Assembly: GCA_027405735.1 (NCBI GenBank)
Contig: JAPEHQ010000003.1
Span: 930,001 to 994,000 of the forward strand
Reading direction: 5' to 3'
From: Mucor racemosus
Taxonomy: Eukaryota > Mucoromycota > Mucoromycetes > Mucorales > Mucoraceae
DNA length: 64,000 bases
In this document: in pieces, positions 46,836 through 57,833 of the stretch
Layout: each line of letters opens with the position of its first letter
How positions within the stretch are numbered: the stretch's first letter is position 1
The notes under the pieces: model-generated
Database searches by the model: none
What the model was told of the DNA's origin: nothing
Seen by the model: the letters and a program-made list of their open reading frames with translations, nothing else
Position numbers and translations under genes: made by a program

Positions 46836-48059
46836 GGAAAAAAATTAATACAAGATGGTTTATGAAATGAGGAAGCCAGGGCATTATAATGGAGATTTTA
46901 TTATTCTGGTTTTTTCCGGATTTTTTTTTCAAACGAGATCTATATCATTTCACAGCTCACTAAAGGGGGTTTCTAATCCAATGAAAACTCTTAATTCATA
47001 AAGGTCAATGACTCTTCTGCCAAATACACCAGGATTTTTAGTTCTAAACAACCAATAAAACTGCCTAAACAGTGGTTTTTTGGGTTTTAGACAGCGTGAG
47101 TTCTGATCCAATTAGTAAGCCTCATTGAGCTTAAATACGGTTATTTTGTTCATAATACATCACCTCTTTTTGCAATTGCTAGATGCAGAATCTTGAAAAA
47201 CCATGAAATAAAGTTACTAAAGGTATGAAAACATGACTTAAGATACATTGAATGCCGTTGATTTAGCAAATTTGGCCTAAACCCGTACTCAAATACTTCA
47301 ATTCCATGGCGTTGCGGCCATTTCTAGCGCTCTAAAGCATACCAAACGAAATCTATTGTCTAGCAGATTCATTCTGAGCCATTTTTAGTTTTTTTTTTGG
47401 TGATGATTTGAACTCGAATTTTGCCTTACCATTGCTCGTTCAAATTTTTGATTTTCACAAAATTCAATTTTTCAGTCGAAAAATAAGATTTTTTACTAAG
47501 ATAATAGTCGAGAAAATATGACCAAAATAACGTTATCTTTACGATGGCAGTGCTCACTTTGTGTCTAAAAACTAAAATTTTTGATATTTCATAAAAAAAC
47601 TAAAATCAAGCTTTATCAAAGATAACTCAAAGATTTGTAATAAAAATTTAAATAACTAAAATATTATAATAAAAAGTATATTAAGTTACATGTATTTAGT
47701 TAAAGCATATTTGTAAAGTTGATATAAAGTTTTGGTCGAAAAAATTCTTTGAAAGGTAAATATTTTCCTCAAATGTCAAACTGAACGTGAAATTTGGTTG
47801 CAGCATTTTACCATATTTCATACCCCGACGCCAACATCAAAATTGATCGAAAACCTCCTTTCTTCTTGTTATATCGTATCTGAATAGCGCAGCTTTACTC
47901 ATCCAATATTGTGCAATAAATAAGCACAGTTTACCATAATTAATGAAACATATTATTTAAAAAACTTTTGTGTGAAAGTTTTGTATGAAGCTTTTCTTTT
48001 AATATCTTTCAAGAGGGTGGCAGCTTTTCTGAATTCTAATCAGGTCAAACCTCATTTAT
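46836..48059. other. Intergenic, contains repeat P copy 2
   Basis: No gene recognised. The segment 47320-47790 is the second copy of the dispersed repeat P. Confidence 0.5.
47320..47520 (+). repeat. Dispersed repeat P, copy 2
   Basis: Core of the similarity with 10330-10560 (same orientation); weaker similarity runs to about 47790 (AAAAATTCTTTGAAAGGT, then TCAAATGTCAAAC). Confidence 0.6.
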
Positions 48060-48137
48060 GGTCGAGGGATCGATCGTTTTTTTTTTGGAAGGCCAAGAGA
48101 AAAGATAGAGGAAAATAACGGGCGCATAATTAAATGT

Positions 48138-48537
48138 TTTATTCAAGAATAGAACTGATGAATTGGGCCCCTGCGAAATAGGTATAGATAACGTGGTCGT
48201 CGTCGATAATAAATACATGGAAGATGACCTCGGAAAGCTTCCAAAGACGTTGATAGATATGCTCACCGCTCTGGTGAATAAGTACCCCGAAGGAATAAAC
48301 AATTGGATTTTCAATGATGGGTAAGTAAACCTCAAAGGGAAGTAGAAGTGGTGTAGACCTGGAGATGGAGTTAATTCAGATGTATATTCCACAGAGAAGC
48401 AAGATTTCCCATGTTCCAAGGTCTAGCTTCCAAGAACATGGCATTGGATGTTATTCCAATGCTCAAATTAGCATATGAGGGAAAGCAGGCCATATTGAGC
48501 ATCATTGGTGAGATGAACTGCTGTAAAGGAAAGGCAA
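48138..48537 (+). pseudogene. Two coding-like exons of an unknown protein (fragment)
   Basis: An open segment on the plus strand (about 48138-48319) reads FKNRTDELGPCEIGIDNVVV and onward through KLPKTLIDMLTALVNKYPEG to NNWIFND. It ends at a good GTAAGT donor. Joining it to the acceptor CCACAGAG at about 48394 keeps frame and gives ARFPMFQGLASKNMALDV through AYEGKQAILSIIGEMNCCKG. Base composition is richer in G+C than the surroundings and codon-like. There is an in-frame TAA upstream, no start codon and no clear 3' continuation, so I call it a gene fragment or relic. I do not recognise the family. Longer open frames on the opposite strand are taken as shadows. Confidence 0.4.
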
Positions 48538-48609
48538 GTTATATTTCTACTAGTATCGATATTCTCGCTTCTTTACCCCCATCATTTTATCATAACTCGT
48601 AAATCCCTT

Positions 48610-49930
48610 TTTTATTTTTCTCAGTTTATTTTACATTAAAATATATTTATCCGATACGGTTTATTATGAATCATTAAGTTTAAAAGATCAAAATTATCAA
48701 CTAAAGAGTAGTCTCTCTTCGTTTCAAAGCATTGAGCTTTTACTTACAGGAACAATCACGAGAAGGTGAATATTTTCTGTTCCCAACCCCCAGATCCCAA
48801 AATGCCAAAGCCTCAAGATCTATAAGGCGTTGACACATACTTTCTTACTTGGTCCACTAAAATAAACTTCAAAGAGCATCTAATAATAGTTACCATGTAA
48901 GAAAAAAGAAAGTAAAAGAAAAAAATCATAATTTTTATTTCTGGCTGCTTGGGGGGGTTTTTTTTGTCTGGCTTAATTATTTATGCACATACGGTATATA
49001 GTAATAGATATAAAGTAATTTCGTTACACGTTTATATATAAGAGTCAATTGACCCATATACAGTAATTAATTTTGAAATGATACATATATAAAAAAAAAA
49101 AAAGAGGGAAATCGGCCGGGAAAACACCACGCATATTTACATGACAAAAGAAAGAGAAGCAAAATAGATATTTGTTTGATGACTACAATGCTGATAATGA
49201 TTGAATGAATTGCATTAAAATTGAGTGTACGTTAGAGGAACACATTAAATAGAGAATGGATGGTTTTTGTTATTCAAATACATATGTACATGTTGTTAAA
49301 ATGAAATGTTAGACATAGGAAATAAAAGATAAGATATTTTTCTCACATTCTAATGAAAAAAAGAAGAGCATTTATATAATACTGAACCTCGGCCAAAATA
49401 CATAGATTAGATACAAGAACTCCTTTACATACATGTTGATAGGCAAAAGATACATTCTTCTTCTTGTTTCTATTGACATGATAATGAAAAAGAGGGGTCG
49501 AAATCACATTATTACGGTGTCTCCTGCATTTTTTATTCTTTGATGTCTGTCTGGATCAAAATAGACTTTCTTTTACATATTTGTTTGATTATTATGTGCA
49601 ATTTTAATCAGTTATTGCGTGAAAAAAAAAAAAGATGCCCAATTTATCTGTACACATTTGTATATTAATTACATTCGTATACACGATAAATCATATTCAC
49701 ATGCAAGGAAACATGAAAATACGCTATTATTTAGCCATATTGTAAATAATTTTACTGGTCGAAACAACACTTAAAATGCGAATTGTTATGGTTTGCTATT
49801 GTATAAAACTGATTTTCCCCTTAAAAAAAAAAAAAAACCAACTTTCAATTTTCCTTCTAAATGTCAAATAAAACATCTTGTTTAAATATCTATCCATTGA
49901 TTTATTATATACATTAGTTGATTCGTAAAT
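48610..49930. other. Intergenic, no gene recognised
   Basis: AT-rich region downstream of trm8. No coding, RNA or repeat signal that I can support. Confidence 0.5.
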
Positions 49931-50841
<911 letters not shown>

Positions 50842-51701
50842 ATTGAATGTAGGTGGTATTTGTTGTAATAAAAGCTTTTTTTTTCCTTGAGTCTTTTTTG
50901 ATAGATACCAGATGAAGTGGAGAGATCAAGTGGCTTAAGACGACGGTGACTTGTAGTTGCCCGGATATCATTATTACAGTATTACATTTACTATCGGAAA
51001 AGAAGCATTCCGCTTCATATTTGTAGTTTTAAAGAGTTTTTATAGTGTAAATGAATATGAAAATAACAGATATATATATATGAATAGATATAATATCATA
51101 TCAAAATAGTTTTTGTATTTTTTTATTTTGTTATTCTAGACATTTATACCAGCATTTCATGCAGATGTATACGAGAGGGTGTTGATTAATGTGACATATT
51201 TAAAACACCGACCTTAACGGCTGTTAATTGCTAGTTGCATGTCAACCTGTGTAAAATGGTGTTTACATGAAAGCCAAAATACTATATCAAATGCGATATA
51301 TGTCTTGACACTGAATCGCAAGTATTCCATAATTTAAGCAAGAAAAAAACCACGAAATTCGCTACGTGCAACTCAAAATACTTGTTTGATCTGCATATAG
51401 ATATATACATGCTCACACCATTAAGCAATATTTGAACAGAGTTTACGGCAGAGATCAAGGAGATAATAGCCTAAAAGTGCTGAATACAATGTTGTCGATT
51501 TAATCGCGTATGTAAATTATGTTTATCCTTAAAGCTTCTGAAGATTTATAACCTAAATACGTGGAGCTGAGATGGTAAACTAGTTTTCATGTGATACTCG
51601 TTCTGGTCCACTTTATTTATTAATGCTCCTCCATTTAACAGGTTTCCTTTCTTTTTTTCTACTATTTTCTTTTTTTTACAAGCACATACTACCTTCAAAT
51701 C
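50842..51701. other. Divergent intergenic/promoter region
   Basis: Between trm8 (minus) and the small plus-strand gene at 51702. Nothing else recognised. Confidence 0.5.
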
Positions 51702-52069
51702 ATGACTACTGCTACCGCCAATACTACAAACGAAGCCACTAACAATCCCTTTGTAAAAACACCTGCTGAAGGTAAGCAAGGAACTTTGCTGTAAAGGATA
51801 ATCTAGGTGATTTCTAATATGTAACATATTTTATAATAGGAGATGATACTACCATTAGTGCCGAGGATATATTGAAGTTATTGGAATCTTTAAAGTTAGA
51901 TACTACTGGTGATGCTCAACTTCAAGATCTTTTGGAACGTGCAAAGAATGGAGAAGCTATTGAACGTGAAGTTGTAATGAATGCCGTAACTTCATTACTG
52001 TCTGCCGATAGCGAAAATTTAGGTGAACTTACAGGATCCATTGGTAATTTTGAACTAGAGCTTCGATAA
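51702..52069 (+). CDS. Small acidic protein of unknown function
   Basis: Two exons: 51702-51771 and 51840-52069 (99 aa). It starts MTTATANTTNEATNNPFVKT and continues across a GTAAGC...ATAG intron into a helical, acidic segment (ISAEDILKLLESLKLDTTG, LQDLLERAKNGEAIEREVV, AVTSLLSADSENLGELTG) ending FELELR. Amphipathic Leu-rich spacing suggests two or three helices. No signal peptide, membrane segment or known motif. The frame is kept across the join and the exon 2 frame closes cleanly. I do not recognise the family. Confidence 0.65.
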
Positions 52070-53397
52070 ACAGATTTGGGGGTGATGAAAAGAAGTATGT
52101 CTCGCTATTCAAGGATCATACCATCTATTTGTTTTTTTATCTTGTTACATTTTCCTTTTTTTTTAAAAAAGGAGGGCCCCAAGTCATAATCTTTTAGTTG
52201 ACAAAAAGCTCGCATTTTATTTAAACTATATTCCCATATACAATAAATCACAAATGAAGGGAAGGTTACATTATCTTGCGAAACGTTCATATCATTTCAG
52301 GTCGTGATCCCTCCCGCCGAATATTATTGTCCAAAAGCCGCTTAAAATTGTGCATAATTCATTTTGATACATACATTATCGTAAATTTCATGATAGATTT
52401 AATAATCATTATAAATCAAGTATTGAACAATGAATGGTGATAGAATCCTATATTGTACGCATTTTTTTTCTTTCGTAAATTTGGGTTAATTTTTGAGCTC
52501 AAATCATGCAAAGTATGCATATTTGGCTTAGAAGTACATTCGATATAGTGGCCCTTTTAGCCACCTTTCAGGTCAACAAAAATTGACCATTCTACCTATT
52601 TTTCCGTTGCTTTTATCATCATGACATTAAGAGCAGAGATACGAAATTTCCTTCAAGGATTTTTGCACCAAAAATCGGGGTTATTACTAATTTATTGATA
52701 ATCACAAATAATTGTAAAATGCTCATCTTTGGTTCGCAATTTAGTGATTCTAATTGATATTTGCAAAAACTCGTTTTTCCTGGTCAAAACAAGGCAGTTT
52801 TGGTAGGGACAGATATACTTTAAACTCCGACATTGAATGCTTGCAAATGATATTGGAGGCGATGTTTTGCTAAATATATGTTATGAAAGGGCTTCTTTAT
52901 TCCTCAATATCAAATTATAGATGGAGAAGTAATTATAAAGATATATTTGAGAGGAATAAACGTATTTTTTTTACGCAAAAACGAAGAGAGAGAGAGAGAA
53001 AGGGAGCCTTTTTTCGAAGAAACTATTAAACAAAATGTACATATTTGATGTTTATCGCTATACATCTTATGCGTTTTCCGCTATAGACCCAAAACAAAAA
53101 ATATGAGGATGTACAAAAGCCTCTAGAGAAGAGATATCAAACGAGTATTTCAGTATAAACTAGCAGTTTCGCCGAGGAAATCCCTCGAAAAATGTATGAA
53201 ATTAAATGTTAAAGTGCGCATTTTCCTGGTAAAATCCAATAGTTATTTTAACAAGCCTCATTTAGAGCCAATCAAGTAGTTTTACGACAGATATTGGCGA
53301 GGACAAAGTAAATATAAACAAAAACCCCAATCGTTTTTTTTATTGTCTTTGCCTTTGCTTTCTTTCTCTTTCATTTTTTGCTAAAAGGAAGGAAATC
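52070..53397. other. Intergenic, upstream of the ZIP transporter gene
   Basis: No gene recognised. A short GA microsatellite lies near 52985-53001; a pyrimidine-rich stretch (TTTCTTTCTCTTTC) precedes the start codon. Confidence 0.5.
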
Positions 53398-54606
53398 ATG
53401 TCGCAAGTAGTGTCAACATTTGCTTTCCTGTTTCCAGGAAACGCAATGGTCAACTCCTTATTGGCAACTTCCTATATCTCGATTATTCCCAACTTGCTCC
53501 TTTATTTTGTTCCTCCTGATATCAAACCCACAACATTGAATACTTTGGTCAATTTTGCAGTTGGTAAGTTATTCAAAAGGAAAATAACGAATATTTTCAT
53601 GTTTTATATTGCCATGACAATTGATTTACAAATTTTTTTATTTATTTACATAGGAAGTCTATTGGGCGATGTGTTTTTACATTTATTGCCACACGCATTT
53701 AATAGTCATGAGCATAATAATGGCAGTAGTAGCGATAGTGACGATCATCACCATCATGAAAAGTCAATTGGCCATGCCAATGATGAGCATAAGAGTGTAT
53801 TAATCGGAACAGGTATATTTGCTGGGCTTTTTTTCTTTTATGCAGTTGACAAGATTATGAGAGCATATTTTGGAAAGACAGGACATGATCACGGACACGA
53901 TCATGTTCATGACAAAAAACACGATGAACATGTTGTAGATCAAGTGGCTGTCAGAGAAGGACTGCGTCAACGCAAGCCCAATAGCGAAAAAGAGGGCGAA
54001 AAGACGAATGGAACAGAGCAACATCATCACGAACCTTCAGCAGAAGTGAGAGCTAGTACTTACCTCAATCTCTTGGCTGATTTTACACACAATCTTACTG
54101 ACGGGATTGCAATGGCAGCCTCATTTTACGCCTCACCTGCCATTGGAGCCACTACTGCTGTAGCTGTATTCTTCCATGAAATCCCTCATGAAGTAAGCGA
54201 TTACGCAATTCTTTTAAAATCTGGTTTTAGTAAGAAACGTGCCATGATGGCTCAATTCACAACTGCCATTGGCGCATATATTGGTACATTTATTGGTATT
54301 TTCATTGAGGAAATGGCCAACAGTAATTCTACTAGTACTCACCACCATCATGAAGGCGACGATCATCAACATCATCATCACGAGCATCGTTCCTATGGAT
54401 TACTAGGAACAAGTATAACTTGGGCCGATCTGATTATTCCTGCCACAGCCGGTGGATTTTTATATATTGCCACTGTTGGTGTTATCCCTGAATTATTAGA
54501 GAGTAAATCCAGTAGTAAGATACAGCCCTTCAAGGAATTAGCCGCCATGATATTTGGTATGGCATTAATGGCTGGTATTGCTTGGAATGAAACACATCAC
54601 CATTAA
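53398..54606 (+). CDS. ZIP-family zinc transporter (ZIP7/Yke4-like)
   Basis: Two exons: 53398-53563 and 53654-54606 (372 aa). ZIP proteins move Zn2+ into the cytosol; the ZIP7/Yke4 (LIV-1) branch works in the ER/Golgi membranes. Seen: early LLGDVFLHLLPHAF (helix II), His-rich loops (DDHHHHEK, HDHGHDHVHDKKHDEH, HHHHEGDDHQHHHHEH), helix IV motif ADFTHNLTDGIAMAASF, and helix V motif FFHEIPHEVSDYAIL with the HEIPHE signature of LIV-1/KE4 proteins. Helices VII-VIII follow and it ends in ETHHH. The intron is 90 nt and has no stop codon in frame, so retention would insert 30 residues. I prefer splicing because GTAAGT and ACATAG are good sites and VGSLLGDVFLHLLPH is the expected join. Confidence 0.93.
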   Translation: MSQVVSTFAFLFPGNAMVNSLLATSYISIIPNLLLYFVPPDIKPTTLNTLVNFAVGKLFKRKITNIFMFYIAMTIDLQIFLFIYIGSLLGDVFLHLLPHAFNSHEHNNGSSSDSDDHHHHEKSIGHANDEHKSVLIGTGIFAGLFFFYAVDKIMRAYFGKTGHDHGHDHVHDKKHDEHVVDQVAVREGLRQRKPNSEKEGEKTNGTEQHHHEPSAEVRASTYLNLLADFTHNLTDGIAMAASFYASPAIGATTAVAVFFHEIPHEVSDYAILLKSGFSKKRAMMAQFTTAIGAYIGTFIGIFIEEMANSNSTSTHHHHEGDDHQHHHHEHRSYGLLGTSITWADLIIPATAGGFLYIATVGVIPELLESKSSSKIQPFKELAAMIFGMALMAGIAWNETHHH

Positions 54607-54958
54607 ACATTGAATACCCTCCCCGGTCTACTCAGATTCCATCTTTTTTTTTCCCCACGTAATTAATTTTTTTTATTGCTTACATTTATTATATTTCGCA
54701 TGTATCTTTTTAATTGAAATATATTATATTTATATATATATATAAAAAAAAACACGCAAAAGCATACTGTAAAATGTTGTTCCTGACTTTTCGATCGCTG
54801 CCATAGCAACCAATTAAAGTTTGAGGTTGGCCAACCGAAAACGAGCGGGTATCTAATACTATCCGGTAAAGAGTAGGGAAGCCAAAAAAGAACCGCTCGG
54901 TATATGGCTGTCGCAATGCCACACAAAGGATAGATCCTTCTTTTAATTATTCAATACA

Positions 54959-55808
54959 ATGGTGCGTACGCTATATGATGATATTAATAAAGAAAGAAAG
55001 AGAAAGACAAATAGATGAGGGAGAAATAGAGAGAGCGAATTGCAATTGTATGAAGGTGTAGGATGGATGATTTTCAGTTTTTTGTTTGAACTTGAAGATT
55101 CAATTAATGGATGGATACATTTAGAAAATGGATGGATATAGACGATCAGCTTATGGATTATAATCAATCAAAGTAACAGTAGAATGGGAAACAATTGCAG
55201 ATACACAGTTCGAATTGAATGGATGGATGATTTGCAATGGATACAGTATTAAAGATACATGGATGCAGTTTTGGCATTTTAGAAACTCTGGATACAACTT
55301 TCTTATGCAACCTACTCACGAAGTATCTCTCATCTTTCTGTCTTCTCTTTTTTGCTTTATTATTACATTAAAGAAAACGAACATTGCAAGCTAACATTTC
55401 TTAAAATTCATATAGGCCGACGCTTCTACTGTCACCATTCGCACTCGTAAGTTCCTTACTAACCGTTTGCTCCAACGTAAGCAAATGGTCGTCGATGTCA
55501 TCCACCCTGGACTCGCTAACGTCTCCAAGGATGAACTCCGTACCAAGATCGGTAAGATGTACAAGTCTGATAAGGAAGTTGTCTCCGTCTTTGGTTTTAA
55601 GACCCACTTTGGTGGTGGAAAGACCACTGGTTTCGCTTTGATCTATGACAATGTTGAAGCTTTGAAGAAGTTCGAACCCAAGCATCGTCTTGTTCGTATT
55701 GGTCTTGCTGAAGCACCCAAGGGTGGTCGTAAGCAACGCAAGGAAAAGAAGAACCGTGAGAAGAAGTTCCGTGGTGTCAGAAAGTCCAAGAAGCCCAGAA
55801 AGGAGTAA
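54959..55808 (+). CDS. rps24: 40S ribosomal protein S24 (eS24)
   Basis: Two exons: 54959-54961 (ATG only) and 55416-55808 (131 aa, normal for eS24). It is a component of the 40S subunit body. The protein reads [20 protein letters not shown], then [39 protein letters not shown] and a Lys/Arg-rich C-terminal tail. A start codon alone in the first exon, followed by an intron (GTGCGT donor, 454 nt), is a known layout in fungal ribosomal protein genes. Exon 2 is the least AT-rich coding stretch here, in line with high expression. The intron is far longer than others in the window and contains repeated TGGATGGA words. Confidence 0.95.
55040..55268 (+). repeat. Dispersed TGGATGGA words in rps24 intron
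   Basis: At least five TGGATGGA or TGGATG words with variable spacing lie inside the rps24 intron (near 55062, 55107, 55129, 55221 and 55259). They look like an eroded tetranucleotide-type repeat. Confidence 0.55.
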
Positions 55809-56458
55809 ATTTAACTTGCCCGTTGACTTTTTATGCAATAAATACTATACATCTTTTATTGTATGCAACTCCACTACTCAAACTTTTTTTATTTTGCTTG
55901 AAACCCCAAACATCATTAAAAAATATACAAATATCATATATTTAGTTTTTTAGAGAAAGAGAGAGGGAGGAGAGAAAGGGGTATTATCGAGAAATTTTGG
56001 TTGTGTTATACAGTTTAGCATTAGAGTGAGGCAACTGCATTATTTGAAAGCTTGCATAATGTGCTTGTAATTTTAATTAATTTGCAGTTTAAGATTTTGC
56101 GTTAAATTTCAAAATTACGCTTTTTTACGCATTTTTGCTATAAAAAGGATTTTTATGGATGATTTCATTATGTAATTTTTCGAGATCTTTTTATCATCAG
56201 GATCAGCATAAAATTCTGTATATGATCGTTAACATTTCGCCAATAAGGCCTATGTAAAGTGCGAAAACCATCCATGGGTATTCACAGAAACCACGAAATT
56301 CAGACGCCTTCTCGCCATCATCAGTTGGCATTCTATTACTTTCATCAGCAGCTTTTTTCAATTAAAGTGCAGTTCAATCGGGCTGGTGTGTAGGCTTGCA
56401 TTCTGTTTTTCCTTTTTACATTTTCTCTCTTCTCACTCTCTAATTTACACAAACGAAA
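55809..56458. other. Intergenic between rps24 and the ARL gene
   Basis: 3' region of rps24 and promoter of the ARL gene. A pyrimidine-rich leader (CTCTCTTCTCACTCTC) precedes the ARL start. Confidence 0.5.
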
Positions 56459-57372
56459 ATGGGCATTTTATTCAGTAATTTATGGAACAAATTATTCTCT
56501 AAGACTCAAGTAAAGCTTATTATTGTGGGCTTAGATAATGCTGGCAAAACAACCATTTTATATAAGTTGTAAGTTTAATTTATATGTAATATATTCCCCC
56601 TTACTTAGATATATATATATATAGGCTTATGAACCAAATAGTTACAACCACACCTACTATTGGAAGTAATGTAGAAGAAGTAGAATATAAAAATCTGAAA
56701 TTTGTTATGTGGGTAAAGTACCCGAAAAGGAGAGAAACTTTTTGATATAGAAAAAAAAAACCTAATGAAATATTTATGAAAAGGATATTGGCGGTCAAGA
56801 ATCACTTCGTAGCACATGGAAAACATATTATATTGATACAAAGGTAAGATTAGCCAGCACAATATACTAAACAACCAGAAACTTAACATCAATATTTAGG
56901 CTGTTATTATGGTAATTGATAGTACAGATGTTAATCGACTCCATTTGGCAGAACAAGAATTACATCAAATGATGGATAGCGATGTAAGATTTATTTTCAA
57001 ATGACTGTATAGCTTGTAGCTTAATCAATTTATATATTATAGCAATTACAAAATGCTAGTTTACTTGTATTTGCCAACAAACAGGATGTAAAAGGATCTC
57101 TGGGAGCAGCAAAGATTTCCGAAGCATTGGGTCTCAGTAAATTAAAAGATAGACAATGGCATATTCAGGTATAAAAATACAAGATTTAGCATTGTAAATA
57201 TCCTGACTTAACTGTTTATTTTTTTCTAGGCTTGTTCTGCATTAACAGGAGAGGGGTAAATATATCACAAAATTAACATTATCTACCATCAAATATTTAA
57301 TTTATCTTTTTGATTATTTTTAGCTTATACGAAGGATTAGATTGGGTTGTATTACAAATTGCTGGATCATAA
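56459..57372 (+). CDS. ARL5-like small GTPase (ARF family)
   Basis: Seven short exons: 56459-56568, 56625-56712, 56784-56843, 56900-56983, 57043-57168, 57230-57255, 57324-57372 (180 aa). It is an ARF-like GTPase. Gly2 (MGILFSNLW) would be N-myristoylated. Nucleotide-binding motifs: GLDNAGKT (P-loop), [13 protein letters not shown] (switch 1), [11 protein letters not shown] (switch 2), FANKQDV (G4) and CSALTGEG (G5). [19 protein letters not shown] and QWHIQAC are the pattern of ARL5, which acts at the trans-Golgi with the GARP tethering complex. Orthology to ARL5 rather than another ARL is by this motif resemblance. The sixth exon is only 26 nt. Confidence 0.92.
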
Positions 57373-57708
57373 AATGTATCGTGTCAAAATTATTAATTTT
57401 ATAAATAAAAAATGTGAATAGAATCATTTATAACGAAAAAAGAAAAGGTACGATTTTGTATGAAATAGGAGGCAAAATATAAAAGGAGAAATTGATCTAC
57501 AACAAACAGTGAAGAAATGAAAAATAATTCAACAAAAGGAATTTCATGTAAAACTCGTGCAATCATGTCTTTTTACATACACATGGTTGAAAAGGTAGAG
57601 TTTGCTTAAATTGGTTTGGCGTCAGGTTTCTGTAGTAAGACTTTCCTATCGTTTGTATATGAACTATTCCATGTAAAGCAGCGCTTGCATATTTTTTTTT
57701 TTCCTTAC

Positions 57709-57724
57709 GTCTATATAAAAAAAA
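57709..57724 (+). promoter_or_regulatory. TATA-like element upstream of the CotH gene
   Basis: TCTATATAAAAAAAAG lies about 110 bp before the CotH start codon, followed by a pyrimidine-rich leader. Position and sequence fit a TATA box, but this is by inspection only. Confidence 0.35.
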
Positions 57725-57833
57725 GATTTGAATCCCTTTTTCCTTTTCTTCAATCCTTCTTTTTGTTATTTCTCTCTATCCCCCTTTTAATTTCTTCTAC
57801 GATTCCATTATATACATCTCATCATAATAAAAA

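Noticed and set aside
51546..51827. 93-codon minus-strand ORF
   Set aside because: It is antisense to the two-exon small gene at 51702-52069, whose splice join and frame are better supported.
54975..54981. C-box-like ATGATGA in the rps24 intron, suggesting a C/D snoRNA
   Set aside because: No matching D box with a terminal stem was found at a suitable distance.
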